Below, piece by piece: positions 12,011 through 23,210 of a stretch of DNA of 64,000 bases. The notes below the pieces were generated by a model. It saw only the letters and a list, made by a program, of their open reading frames with translations. It did no database searches and was not told where the DNA came from. Both the position numbers and the translations under genes were made by a program. Positions within the stretch are counted from its first letter, which is position 1; the number at the start of each line of letters is the position of its first letter. The DNA comes from Camellia lanceoleosa. Lineage: Eukaryota > Streptophyta > Magnoliopsida > Ericales > Theaceae. The stretch is taken from positions 48,689,932 to 48,753,931 of the forward strand of contig CM045760.1 of the NCBI GenBank assembly GCA_025200525.1, in the 5' to 3' direction.

Positions 12011-14292
12011 TTACCTCTCTTGGCCCCCCATTTTTGCATGCTAATTTTGCCCTATTTGTACCCACTGTTTGGCCATGCTTTGAACTGTGAAAATGCTTAT
12101 TTCAGGGCTTCCTTGCTTCTGTCTTTTCATTTCATGTTCAAATTATGTATGCATTGTATAGCTATAGGCCATTTCATGCACCAAAATCCATGTTTCGGGG
12201 TCATTCCATGCATCGGGTTCCATTGTACCGGGTTTTGGGGCTGTTTTACCCCTCATTTTGCTACTGGTTTTTTGCATGTTTGCATATCATATTCCATGCC
12301 TTTGCCATGTCTCATTAGAGTGGCATTTCGGTGCCTGAGGGTCGGTCCTCGGTTTGCGTGCACGCGTGCACGCATTTCGAGTTGTCTTGTTTTCATCTAA
12401 TGGCCTCCTATGTGGGTGTGGCTGAGGCTCTCTCATGTTGGTGTAAGCCCATTATTGCATTGCGTATGCCATTTCATCCATAGCATTGTGTATGCTCGGT
12501 TGTGTATTACCTCGTGTAGCGTGTATGCCATTCCATAACATTGTGTATGTTAGGATTGTATCTTAGTTGCATTTCATGCATGTCATGCATATTGCATCGT
12601 GTTCGGGTAGGAGTTAGTCTGCACGGAAACGAGGTGCGTTTCGTACTCTGAGTGACGGAACGTGTCTCAATTCCCAAGTCACCGACACTCCGGATTATCC
12701 ATGATGGAGTTAGGTTTTGTTATAGTGTTCATATGCATTCATTCTATATTGAGTTGTGCAATTCGGCTCCTCAGCCATCATGCATCGATATGCGTGATTG
12801 GTGGCACGAGGATCGAGGCATGCATACATTTGTGAAAATACATTGCTATGCCCCTTTCCTGCTCTCTATTGCAGTATATCAAGAATCAGCGGTCTTCCGA
12901 GGCTTGGTGCGCTTTTCAAGAATCATTGCAAAACAGAGCCTAATTGGGGCATTCTAGTGGATTTCCGCGCAAAGCAGACCAAACATGCATCATTCCATCA
13001 TCCGGAGCAGAATCAAGGCAGTCCCTGGCTTGCATGCCAATTTTATTATTTTCTTAGTTAATTTGTAAATTAATTAGGAATTTGTACATTATTTGGACTG
13101 TATTCTTTGGACTGTAATATTCTTTTATTCGGGACTGTATATTTATTCGGACCCTCTGCGCGAGGGCATAATTGTAATAAGTGTGGGTGAGTGTGATGTA
13201 TGTCTTCCAACCCCACGTCTTTCTTCCCTTTTATTTACATGCTTATGATGGTTAGATTAGGGCATATTTCAATTAGCATACAGTATGATAGCATGTTTGC
13301 ATCATTCATCTGTTTTGCACGCACCGGTCTCGGCGCATCATACAAACTGCATTTGTATTTCAATTCCAAATTGAATACGTGTTAGTTGTAGCATTCCATA
13401 TGCCATGTTTAGAATAGCCGAGCCTGCTATAGTTGCATCTTTGCATGTGTTGCATTAGGCATTTCTGTATACTTAGGATCATGCATGATTTCTAATGTAG
13501 TTTCTGTTTTGGCTTGGAGTACTCGGTGAGTTTTATGCTTTAGCATCCTTGCATGCGTGTGAGTGACTGTCATGAATAGCATGCTTACTATGAGGCTATG
13601 TGCTTATGTGATATAACTGCCTTGAATGCCTGTGGGTGGAGGTTGGGTTACTTGGAGTGGGGCAATTCATCAAATGTTTGTTTTAAGCCCACTAGATAGA
13701 TAGTGGCAAAATCATGTTTTCTAAGCCCACCCGAGGGTGGCAAATCCACGTCTTAGCCTACTCATGTAGCACCATCAAACCATTTTCAAACAAACAAACA
13801 TAAAATGTTTTGTTCCAATTCAGCGACTCATTTATACTTGTATGTCAGGCATCACATAGTAAATCTAGGCTAATAACCTAATAAGAACACACAATGTTTT
13901 CAAAAATAGATATCATGGTTAGTAGAGGCCGGTCTTTGACCGGGCGAGCGGGGGTGCTCACGAAGTGACCTTCCCCAATCGTACCCAAGTTCCCGAGCCG
14001 AGGCAACTTTGGTGATGACGGACACGTGGCCTTTGGCACCGAGTCAGGGTTTCCTAAATTTCCCAAAAATAAAATATTTAGGTGGCGACTCTGTATCTGG
14101 CAAAGCAGTCCATGTTTGGCACTTCTTTCAAAAAATCTATTTTCAAAACGATTTGCCAGATTTGGACTCTTTGGTTCAAGATTAAGAACCGTGACATTTG
14201 AGTCCTTCGAACTGTAGTAGACCCACAAGCGAACCAGAACGGGGGGGAGTCGCATCCTCGCCCGGGATGCGTTCGGGGACGTCTACAGTTTC

Positions 14293-14311
14293 TGGCGACT
14301 CCGCTGGGGAT
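14293..14311 (+). other. Element A primer binding site (tRNA-Arg-like)
   Basis: TGGCGACTCCGCTGGGGAT starts five bases after the LTR end. Its complement ends GGAGTCGCCA, which fits the 3' acceptor end plus CCA of a plant tRNA-Arg, the primer known for Ogre/Tat elements. The tRNA assignment is from memory. Confidence 0.75.
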
Positions 14312-15155
14312 TTAGAGAACTTGACTCGAACTCATGATACCTGGTTTTGATTACACTTGTATGTTTCTTTGTATTGCATTTGCATTGGTGTGCCTAGGAC
14401 ACTGTGTTTGCCATCTGCTATTCCTGAGCGGTTTGCCGGAGGCTTGTCTTGTCAAGGCATGTCCATAAGGCCGACCGGTTACGGGCTCTGCCAGTATGGG
14501 AACACAGACCCCGGTTTTACCGGGGCACCCTTTTTGACCATTCGACCTAGTGCATATCAAAATCCGTAGTGACCATTCCAAACTAGGACAGGTTGCTTAC
14601 CCGATATAGGTTGTTTGAAACCTCTGTGTGCATAGTGAAACCCTAGTTCCTGACAAAATAGGACAGGGAAACCCTATCCCAACATAGGGGTGTTTTGGCT
14701 CTCACTTGCTTGTTATGTGCTTTAGAGTGCGTCTCTACAGGAATGCATGTATCAGTTTGCAAGTTCGCATCAACTGCAGGCACCGGTTCAAGATTTTGGG
14801 ACTCCAGGTGATGAGATTTGGGGCAGACCAAGAGAGGGCACACCATCCTGCTACACTCATATCTGTTTTGGTGAAGTTGAGCTGAGGTGCTGTCTGTTTT
14901 CTCTTTTGTTAGGTAGTCTTGGAACCATAGCTTCAGAAGGCTCCGATATCCCCCGAGGTTCATCGAACTTGTGCTAATAGACTTTGTCAGGTCAGAGGTT
15001 CAGTTCAAGGGCAATCAGTGGCAGGGTAAAAGGGCTAGTCAGGCACAAATCACCAGTTCAGCAATTACCAGATCAAGGGCCCTTATCCACCTCACCAGTG
15101 AACAGTCAGGCTGAGGTCTCAGTTTCTACTGCAGGGATAGATACTAGTCAGTTAG
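14312..15155 (+). other. Element A 5' leader
   Basis: This transcribed leader between primer site and gag has no coding sequence. It aligns with element B's leader (41910-42862) through landmarks such as TTAGAGAACTTGACTC, GTGTTTGCCATCTGCTATTC and CCCTAGTTCCTGAC, which confirms that A and B are relatives. Confidence 0.7.
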
Positions 15156-16542
15156 ATGGATCAACAGAATACGTCAGGGGTGGAGGCAATGATGCGTCAG
15201 ATACAGGAAACTATGAAACTCATGCAGCAAGACGCTGTCCGCCAAGCGGAATTCTCCAAGCAAAGAAGTCAGAATCATGGCTCAAGAAAGTCGAGCTCAT
15301 CACCAGTGCCGCAAAGAAAGCAGTGCGTCCGCTTCACAACAAGTTCCTTCCCCAGCAGGAGCTCCAGCACCTGGGGAGACGCCAAATGTCCAGGAAGGTA
15401 CGGACATTCCGGTAGGGCCGGCTCCGCCCCCAATTTTACCCCAACTATCCAAAACACCTACCAATCTACCGGACTCTCCCTTCGAGTTCGAGGTCGACCC
15501 CACAGCGTTGAAGTTGAGCAAGCTTGAAAAGTTGTTCAAGAAATCCCAGGGGGTAAAGTCCATCCCGGACATTGAGGACGGGTACACCGACGCAGCTGTG
15601 ACACTGCCGGACAGGTTCAAGATGCCTCATATCGACGCTTTTGACGGGTCGAGATCCCATGGTCCACCCGAGTTTGTTTTCAGATGTTCTCATACCTGAT
15701 GGGCTTGACAAGATTACGAAGCTTTCCTTTGGCAAGACTGCCGGTATTGCGCCATCCTGCACGCCAAATTGGAGGATTCAAGTGAAACGGTTTGGGAGGA
15801 GATGGCCGAGGCCTTCGTCGCACAATATTCATACAATACCCAAATCGAGATTACGACCCGTGATCTTGAGACGACGAGGCAGGAGCCTAAGGAGAGCTTC
15901 TCAGAATTCGTGGCTCGCTGGAGGGCCAAGGCCTCAATGATGACCATTAGGCCAACGGATAAGGATCAGATACGGATGGTTGTGCGCAACCTCCAGCCCA
16001 AACTAATGCAGAAAATGATCGTGCTTCCCTTCCCTACCTTTTCAGATTTGCATGAGATGGGAGTATAGATCGAGGATGCTATGAAGCAAGGCCTCATTGA
16101 CCAGGAGAAGGAGCAGCCCAGGAGGGCGTTTACCCGCAGTTCGAATGCGACCACCAGCGGTGACGCAGCTGCAAGATCTTCCGAAGTGGGCATGGTCGCC
16201 ACCACCACACCAAGAGCAGCCACCCCCTTTGTTGGTGCATCCACTTCAAACCCCCAAACTTCAGACTATCTACCCCGAGACAAGAGGGTTTTCACCCCAC
16301 TCTATATGTCTTTGTCCAAAGCCTTGGGGGTCCTACTCAGAAAAGGACATCTAAAACCGTTGGAGCAACGGCCTCTACCCGATCCTCTCCCTCCAAAGCA
16401 TGACCCGACTAAGTACTGTGCTTTCCATCAACAAACCGGTCATGACACCGACAGTTGCGTCCGTCTCCGCCACGAGATACAAAATTTGATTGACAACGGG
16501 GTCATCCCCGCACCAGGTCCTGCAAAGTCTATCGGCACTTGA
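15156..16542 (+). pseudogene. gag: Tat/Ogre-type gag, decayed (element A)
   Basis: Gag would form the cytoplasmic virus-like particle that packages element RNA. The frame opens at ATG 15156 (MDQQNTSGVEAMMRQ) and shifts to another frame between about 15280 and 15340. It runs through FEFEVDPTALKLSKLEKLFK, shifts twice around 15650 and 15750, and continues through the conserved core (TTRDLETTRQEPKESFSEFV). A single TAG at 16066 interrupts it where element B has CAG. The C-terminal zinc-knuckle-like stretch reads CAFHQQTGHDTDSCVRL. Several lesions make this copy non-coding, although most of the domain is preserved. Confidence 0.85.
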
Positions 16543-17100
16543 TCAGTGAACTTGTGGGGGATAATGTGATGTGATCAAGGGATGAACCACCTGCGGGCGG
16601 CGTTCAGTTTACTCCAGCTGTGGTGGATGGCATGCACTGTTTTGAGCAATGTACAAGTGCTGTTAATTTTGCATTCTGACTTGGGTATTGGGTCAGTCTT
16701 GTTGTTTTGTTTTGAGTCTGTCTTTTTGTTTTGAGTCAGTCTCTTTTGTTTTGGATTTGTCTTGTTGTATCGAGTCAGTCCTGTTATATAGGAGTCGGGT
16801 GATTCCAGGGGTGTTACCTCGGGCGTCACCATTTTGTTTTGCGTTTGTCTTTTCGTTTTGAGTCTGTTTCTGCCAGGGAGCCAGTAATGCCAACAGATTT
16901 GAATGAAACAGCAGTGATTTTCACGCTCTCGCGTTTGCTTCTGCCTTGTGCCAGTTATGCCGGAAGTTCTGAATGAGATGGCAGTATTTGACTAAGAACT
17001 CTGTCTTTTCTGTGCCTTGAAGTCATTGTATTGACCTAAGTTTTTCAAAACTTTTTTGAACACTGCGGTGAAAACGAAGAGGAAGGAATTCCTCGGGATT
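16543..17100 (+). other. Element A post-gag region with short degenerate repeats
   Basis: There is no gene. Between about 16683 and 16870 there are imperfect copies of a TTTTGTTTTGAGTCTGTC-like unit. This stretch replaces the protease region that element B has at 45366-45960. Confidence 0.65.
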
Positions 17101-17345
17101 TGCAAAACTTTGATCAATTGAGAGAAAGAGAGGCGTGCTAAGCCATTAATGAATGAAATCATGGTTGTTAGCGTGAGTACTGAGAAGGACCCTGGCTTGA
17201 TCCAGACTGGTTTCACACTATCTTCAGCGCGAGCGATTTGTCGCTTTCTTAAAAATTTTCAAAAACAAAATGTTTTGCGCGGTCCTGCGAAGACCTGTGT
17301 GGAATCGCTCTTGAGATTGTGCAACCTAGGATCGCTCTCAGCCTC
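17101..17345 (+). pseudogene. Remnant of the pol start (element A)
   Basis: The reading near 17170 (TEKDPGLIQTG) corresponds to element B's GAEKDPHLVQIESTLPSED at about 46960, just upstream of the reverse transcriptase. It breaks off after about 150 bp, and the reverse transcriptase, RNase H and integrase domains are absent. It shows that A descends from a pol-bearing ancestor. Confidence 0.6.
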
Positions 17346-17559
17346 GAGACTCAACCCCTTCGCTTCCAAACCTTGAACTTGAATTCAGAAGGTTCAACGG
17401 TCAACTACGATGTGAGGCCTGTGTGGCCAGATTTGAAACAGCCCTTGAACAAGAGGCACCAAAGTCAGATCAAGAAGGTCAGACCTCATCAGAAGAAACT
17501 TGCAAAGCTAGAACAGCAGTACCCTTCGAACTAGGGGCAAAGATGTCAGATGTGCTCGA

Positions 17560-18114
17560 AGAGCCGAAGATGGATCCTTCTGCAAATCGATACAACAGCC
17601 ACTCTCTTGGATACGGATGGCTTCGAGATCCTAAAACCATTTGGCATGGACTTGTTACACTTTTACCCTTTGAGAGGCTCGCTGGGCCGAAAACCCGGAA
17701 AGGGCGACCCAGGCAAAAGTTAGAGCAAGAAAAGATATATACAAAAAGCAAAAAGAAAAAAAAAAGAAGAAAAGAGAAAAAAGAAGAAAAGCAAAAAAAG
17801 AAAAAAGAAGAAAAGAAAAAAAAAAGAAAAGAAAAGAAATGAAAAAGAAAGAAGAACAAAGCTCGCAAGGTCGAAAACCCGCGACGGGCGCCTTGGCAAA
17901 AGTTAGAGCCTGAAAAAGAGAGGTTAATACCCGAGTGTACCTTAACCTCGAACTACGTAAGGCTAGATTCCCATGTTTGGGATACGTAGGCAACTTCATC
18001 CTGAAGTCCAGCTGTAAACACTTCAAATTCGATTGTGTCCATGTGATGGTTCTGGTCTTTGTCTTCACTGTATCCGAGAGTCTGGTTGTGTTCGTCGCTC
18101 TGAGGACTGACTAC
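17560..18114 (+). other. Element A pol-end/3' UTR junction and A-rich tract
   Basis: From GAGAGGCTCGCTGGGCC (about 17670) the sequence aligns with element B after its integrase (about 49640). It includes the landmark GGGATACGTAGGCAACTTCA at about 17978, which B has at about 49840. Between about 17738 and 17850 lies a GAAAA-rich low-complexity tract that gives meaningless lysine-rich or phenylalanine-rich frames. Confidence 0.7.
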
Positions 18115-18115
18115 A

Positions 18116-18260
18116 ATGCGCTGCGGTGCCATTCAAACAAGGGGCAACTTTCCGTTGCCATTCAACGCGCCGCGGTGCCGTTCAAACAAGGGGCAACTTT
18201 CTGTTGCCATTCAATGCGCTGCGGTGCCGTTCAAACAAGGGGCAACTTTCCGTTGCCATG
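18116..18260. repeat. 49-bp tandem repeat, three copies
   Basis: The units begin at 18116, 18165 and 18214. The core is GCTGCGGTGCCGTTCAAACA followed by AGGGGCAACTTTCCGTTGCC. The third copy is truncated at its end. Confidence 0.9.
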
Positions 18261-20220
18261 CAGTTCTCTTCAAGCACGAGGCAGTTTTCCTTTGGATCCG
18301 AGGTTGTGCATCTCAGGAGTAGGTTTCACGCTCGTTGAGCAAGTGGCCGTTTGCAAAAATAGTTTTTGAGAATTTTTACTGAGGTTGACTAATTTTCTCG
18401 AAAATTGTTCCATCTTTTCCAAAAACTGGACCACTTCTTGGACCCAAAAAAGGAAAATTTTTAGTGCTCATAACCTGACTTGCATGATTTCAAATCAAAA
18501 ATTGAACAGGCATGTTAATCTAACTCTCATGTCGGTCAAAATTCCTTAAAAGCTCAAAAAAAATAAAAAATGGTCAACATGATGAACTAGGGGCACAGTT
18601 GAGTCAGGAGTTCTGTCTTTTCCCCTTTGTCAAAATATTTGCCAAAAAGGGCACTCTACCTGCCAGAAAAGGCACAACTGAAGGCGACAACAAAAGGGCC
18701 GAAAAGCTCCCTCATCCTCCGAGCAACGAGGTATCAAGCCTAGTGCGAAGCACGAACTGGAATGGATCAAGATATTCCACTCCCTCATCTGGACACATCT
18801 GATTACGTCCAAACTCTCCAGCAGAGTATCGTCAACCGATGTCAGTTGCAAATTTGCTACACACCCAGTTGTAGCGCAACCTCTCTGTGGGAGGAATTCA
18901 CTAGCTGTAAGCGGAAGAAACAGAATCTAGCAGAATGCTAGGGGCACGAGCCCACAACTTGCTGTTTATCCATCAACCACCCAGGGGAGGGATTGAAAAA
19001 TGAGAGATTGAAGAATAGAAAGATGTGCGATGAGAGGCAAAGTGAGAAAAAGGGCTTTTTCAGAAAAACAGAGCTTGATGGCCGAGTGATGTGAGAACCA
19101 CAAATAAGAAAAGGGTGGGAAACACTACCCGGTGAAACAGGCTCCCTGTGCACGTCTGAGTGTCGTGTCTTTTTGTTTTATCTCGTTTCTTGTTTTGAGT
19201 CGTTTCGAGTGTTACTCGATGTGTCTAGGTTGTGTGCCTTTTATTTCCTTGTTGAGTCGTTTTGCTGTGTTCAGTTGTAGGCTCAATACCTGGTCGAAAA
19301 ACTCATCTCTCAATTTCAAAAATAAAATTGTTTTGTGTTCCGAGTGCCGTGCCGTTCTCCACATTTATGCAAAACAAAATTTGTTCTTTCATAAAACCGC
19401 AGGATTCAACTCGAGCCATATGAGAACAAGAGAACCAGACCTATCTGGGTTATAATGGTTCCGACGCAGTTTAAAGCAAAAGAGGAAAATGTCGTGCATC
19501 CGAGTTTGTTCCAACTTCAAGAGGGCTCGAGATTGTATTTCGTGTGTACCTCTTCGTGTCTTGCCACGTTCAAGTATGAGTGTGCCTCTACCTCAAGCTC
19601 AAGATCAAGTCTACCTGCCGTAATGGCGATCGGTGCTCTCTCCGAGTACCAGTTCCTTGCCGGGGTCATCTTGGCTGTGTTCGCAATGAGTTCCTAGGAG
19701 ACCAACTGCGATAGTGGAAACTAGAGTTCGAATGGCTGTTGCCTAGAACGCAAAGGTTCGGGATTTCCGAGACTAAAGTCTGGTTTAAATACCCAGAGGC
19801 GTGTCCTCGGCTTGAAATCCGTATGGAAGCCCCATAGGTTGAGATAGCGTGTATGCACCTCAATTCTGGATATTAGACCAACCTAGTCTGTCACCCCGTT
19901 GGAGAATAGGGAAAGTTGTGAATATGATCAGGAAAACAAGCAGCAGCCGTAGCTCCTACATACAGATGTTGTTACTTGTCAGCATTTCAGAGCCTTTGTA
20001 CTGTGAGTTCAAGGTAAAGTGTTCGAAGAGCACGAGGGGAGATCCCCGTCAGAGTAGAGCGGTTCACCGCCACTCACCTCAGGAGGTGCTTTCTAAAGCG
20101 CCGCTTTGCCCATTTATTGCTTTCCTTAAGCATCATGCATTGTAATGCATTGTACCTATCAAGTTTCTTTTTCAGTCATGCACAATATTGTATGTACAGT
20201 TCATCCAAAGAAGTTCCGTT
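18261..20220 (+). other. Element A 3' untranslated region
   Basis: No coding domain is present. Segments near 18700-19130 align with element B sequence lying on both sides of element 2 (50440-50607 and 59516-59900), for example GAGATTGAAGAATAGAAAGA against GAGATTAAAGAATAGAGAGA. Beyond about 19900 I see no counterpart in B. Confidence 0.65.
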
Positions 20221-20229
20221 TGAGATCAT

Positions 20230-20655
20230 TTATTAGTGTATCAATCACACTTCATTCATTTAGTGTATCAATCACACTTCATTCAATTTGTGTATCTATC
20301 ACACACATTCTCACTTTGTGTATCTATCACGCACATATTCACTTTTTGTGTATCCATCGCACACCTTTAGTGTATCAAACACACTTGTTCACTCAGTGCA
20401 TCTATCACACTTTGTGTTCACCTTTTGTGTATCCATCACACACCTTTAGTGTATCAATCACACTTGTTCACATAGTGCATCTATCACACTTTGTGTTCAC
20501 CTTTAGTATGTCTATCATACTCTACTCACTTTGTGTATCAATCACACTATGCTCATTCGTTGCATTGTTATGCACATCTGTCTAGCATTTTTATGCTCAT
20601 TACTTGCATTGTTATGCACACTTCACCTGCATTGTTATGCACCTTTTCACTTGCA
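20230..20655. repeat. Short tandem repeats of GTGTATCAATCACAC type
   Basis: About fifteen diverged copies of a unit of roughly 25-35 bp contain GTGTATC(A/T)ATCACAC followed by a TTCAC spacer. They pass at about 20560 into several copies of TTGCATTGTTATGCAC. Confidence 0.85.
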
Positions 20656-20689
20656 ATTATCACTCTTTCTCCTCGCGCGTGTGACGGGT

Positions 20690-21450
20690 TAGACCTCTTC
20701 GGTTAAAAGCGTTCGGAATGCGTTTCAATGCTTACACCATTCTGAAACATCGGGATACGTCCCTATGTTTCTCCCTCTTCGGTTAAAAGCGTTCGGAATA
20801 CGTTCCAATGCTTACACCATTCTGAAACACCGGGATACGTCCCTATGTTTCTCCCTCTTCGGTTAAAAGCGTTCGGAATACGTTCCAATGCTTACACCAT
20901 TCTGAAACACCGGGATACGTCCCTATGTTTCTCCCTCTTAAAAGCGTTGAATACGCCCAATGCTTACACCATTCTCAAACACCGGATACGCCCCTATGTT
21001 TCTCCCTCTTGCTAAAAAGCGTTTCGAATACGCCCAATACTTACACCATTTTGAAACACCGGATACGCCCCTATGTTTTTCCCTCTTCGTTAAAAGCATT
21101 CGAATACGCCCAATGCTTACACCATTCTCAAACATCGGATACGCCCCTATGTTTCTCCTCTTCGCTAAAAGCGGAATACGTTCCAATGCTTACACCATTC
21201 TGAAACACCGGGATACGTCCCTATGTTTCTCCCTCTTCGGTTAAAAGTGTTCGGAATACTTACACCATTCTGAAACACCGGGATACGTCCCTATGTTTCT
21301 CCCTCTTCGGTTAAAAGCGTTCGGAATACGTTCCAATACTTATACCATTCTGAAACACCGGGATACGTCCCTATGTCTCTCCCTCTTCGGTTAAAAGTGT
21401 TCGGAATACGTTCCAATGCTTACACCATTCTGAAACATCGGGATGCGTCC
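20690..21450. repeat. 80-bp tandem repeat array
   Basis: The first units are exactly 80 bp apart (GGTTAAAAGC at 20701, 20781 and 20861). The core includes CTTACACCATTCTGAAACAC and CGGGATACGTCCCTATGTTT. Later copies carry deletions. There are about nine units. Apparent reading frames across the array are artefacts. Confidence 0.9.
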
Positions 21451-21860
21451 CTATATTTCACATTCCTTGCAGAACACCGGGATACGTCCCTACGTTTCTC
21501 CTCTCTTTGCGGAACATCGGGATGCGTCCCTATATTTCACATTCTTTGCGGAACACCGGGATACGTCCCTATGTTTCACATTCCTTGCAGAACACTGGGA
21601 TACGTCCCTATGTTTCTCATTCTTTTCTAACCTTTGGGATACGTCCCTAATCTCTGGGATACGTCCCTAATATCTGGAATACGTCTCTAACCTTTGGGAT
21701 ACGTCCCTAACCTTTGGGATGCGTCCCTAACCTTCAGGATACGTCCCTAATCCTCTGGGATACGTCCCTAACCTTCGGGATGCGTCCCTAATCCTTGGGA
21801 TATGTCCCTAACCTTTGGGATACGTCCCTAACCTCCGAGATACGTCCCTCTATTCCCCCC
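21451..21860. repeat. Shorter derived repeats around GGGATACGTCCCTA
   Basis: Units of about 37 bp (GAACACCGGGATACGTCCCT plus a TTTCACATTC tail) give way at about 21630 to units of about 20 bp (CTTTGGGATACGTCCCTAAC). All share the conserved near-palindrome GGGATACGTCCC found in the 80-bp units. Confidence 0.88.
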
Positions 21861-22025
21861 TCTTTGGTTAAGAGCATTTGGAATACGTTACAATGCTTAA
21901 ACCACTCCGAAACACTAGGATAAGTCCCTACGTTTCTCTCTTTGTTCCTTCCTCAGCATTTCATTCGCTACTGCCTTATGACTCACCAATTGCATTTGTT
22001 AGTACATTACATTGTTTTGCATACA

Positions 22026-22085
22026 AACCGGCTTCGCGTAGCGTGTAACTCCAATCTTCAAACCGGCTTCGCGTAGCGTATAAGT
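22026..22085. repeat. Two-copy repeat ACCGGCTTCGCGTAGCGT
   Basis: Two near-identical copies about 37 bp apart lie in the distal 3' UTR of element A. Confidence 0.8.
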
Positions 22086-22251
22086 CTAATTATCAAAATC
22101 TTCCCGCATATCATTTGCATTTTGCCCCTGCCTGCGGGCACATCTTTGTCTATCTTGTCTGCTTTGTCTAAGTCTTCGGCCTTGTCAAAAATGGGTCGTC
22201 TCTGGGCTTTGACATTCACTCCCGTCATTCTTATGACTTTCAAGTTCTGTC

Positions 22252-22264
22252 AAAGAGAGGCAAC
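22252..22264 (+). other. Element A polypurine tract
   Basis: AAAGAGAGGCAAC directly abuts the 3' LTR. It is the expected primer position for plus-strand DNA synthesis. Confidence 0.75.
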
Positions 22265-23174
22265 TGTAGACACCCCATTTTTGACCGACCTTAAGACTCA
22301 GACGTCACCGGTTGAGCGCTTGGTGATGTTGTATACTGTGCTCGTTCTGAGGTTGCGGAGTCTCGGCCGTGAGCCTTGCCTCTGGACTTCCGGACTTTTC
22401 TGTGCCTTGCCTCGGTTTGCGAACCAAGCTCGGTTTTCTCTATTTTCTCTTCTTGAAGGGAGGGAGAGGTCTCGTAGACCATCTCTCAGTGGCCGTAGGC
22501 TACGTTTTGTGGTCGTAGGCCATTTTTCCCGTTTGGATTCTGGTTTTCGGTTTTTGGAGCCGTCGGCCATGTGCCTCGGTTCGGGACCGCCTAACCACCT
22601 CCGTTTGCCCTGATTTTTGGCGTGCATCTTATTTCCTCCCTTTTGAGGGACACTGTGATCCGAGAGACCAACTTCGTGGTCGGACACCACTTCTGGTGCC
22701 TAACAGCCCACTTTCGGGGCCCCCGAACTGCGTGTTTCAGCTCCCGAACCTTCATTTTGCATTTTTGGGCTCCGACCCAAACTTGAGATAGTCATATTTT
22801 GAGGTCCTTTTCATGTTTGATTAAGGACCTTTTATTTTTTGAGATCTCCTACTGCCACTTGCTTCTTTACCCTCTTTTAGGCCTATTTTGCACGGTATTT
22901 TAGGCGTACTTGTGGGCTGCGTTGGACTTGGTCGTAAACTACAAAGTATCTTGTTTTGAGCCCCTCTTCAACTTTGTTGAAGGGCTCTCTTCAGTTTGAG
23001 AACCGAAGCTACCGCTTGCCTCTTTGTCTCACTTTAGGCCAATTTTTGGAGGGAAACTTGAAATATTTCCCCCCCTTTTTTTCCCCCTCTTTTTCAGCCT
23101 CTTTTGCCTATATATACAGCATCCCAGGTCTGTGTTTAAGGGTTATAGATTTTTGTATAAGCCTCTCACATTAA

Positions 23175-23210
<36 letters not shown>

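Larger units (their letters stand above)
10122..14287 (+). mobile_element. Element A 5' LTR
   Basis: Ends are TGTAGACACC and GTCTACA. A TATA-like CTATATATACA lies at 10965-10975. The first 500 bp are GC-rich, and the middle carries diverged units of about 160 bp. The last part (13240-14287) is the segment shared with element B's LTR and the fragment at 1-994. Reading frames inside it are mirrored in the other LTR only because LTRs are copies. Confidence 0.92.

Noticed and set aside
14293..14311. A possible tRNA gene
   Set aside because: Only the 3' acceptor complement is present. It is a primer binding site, not a tRNA.
15275..16244. Minus-strand frames opposite the element A gag
   Set aside because: They are shadows of the gag reading frame on the other strand with no domain.
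17423..18068. Lysine-rich and phenylalanine-rich frames
   Set aside because: They translate a GAAAA-rich low-complexity tract.
20145..21670. Several frames with regular repeats on both strands, looking at first like a repeat protein or a CRISPR-like array
   Set aside because: They lie in tandem arrays of an untranslated region. Units are contiguous without unique spacers, and the host is a plant.
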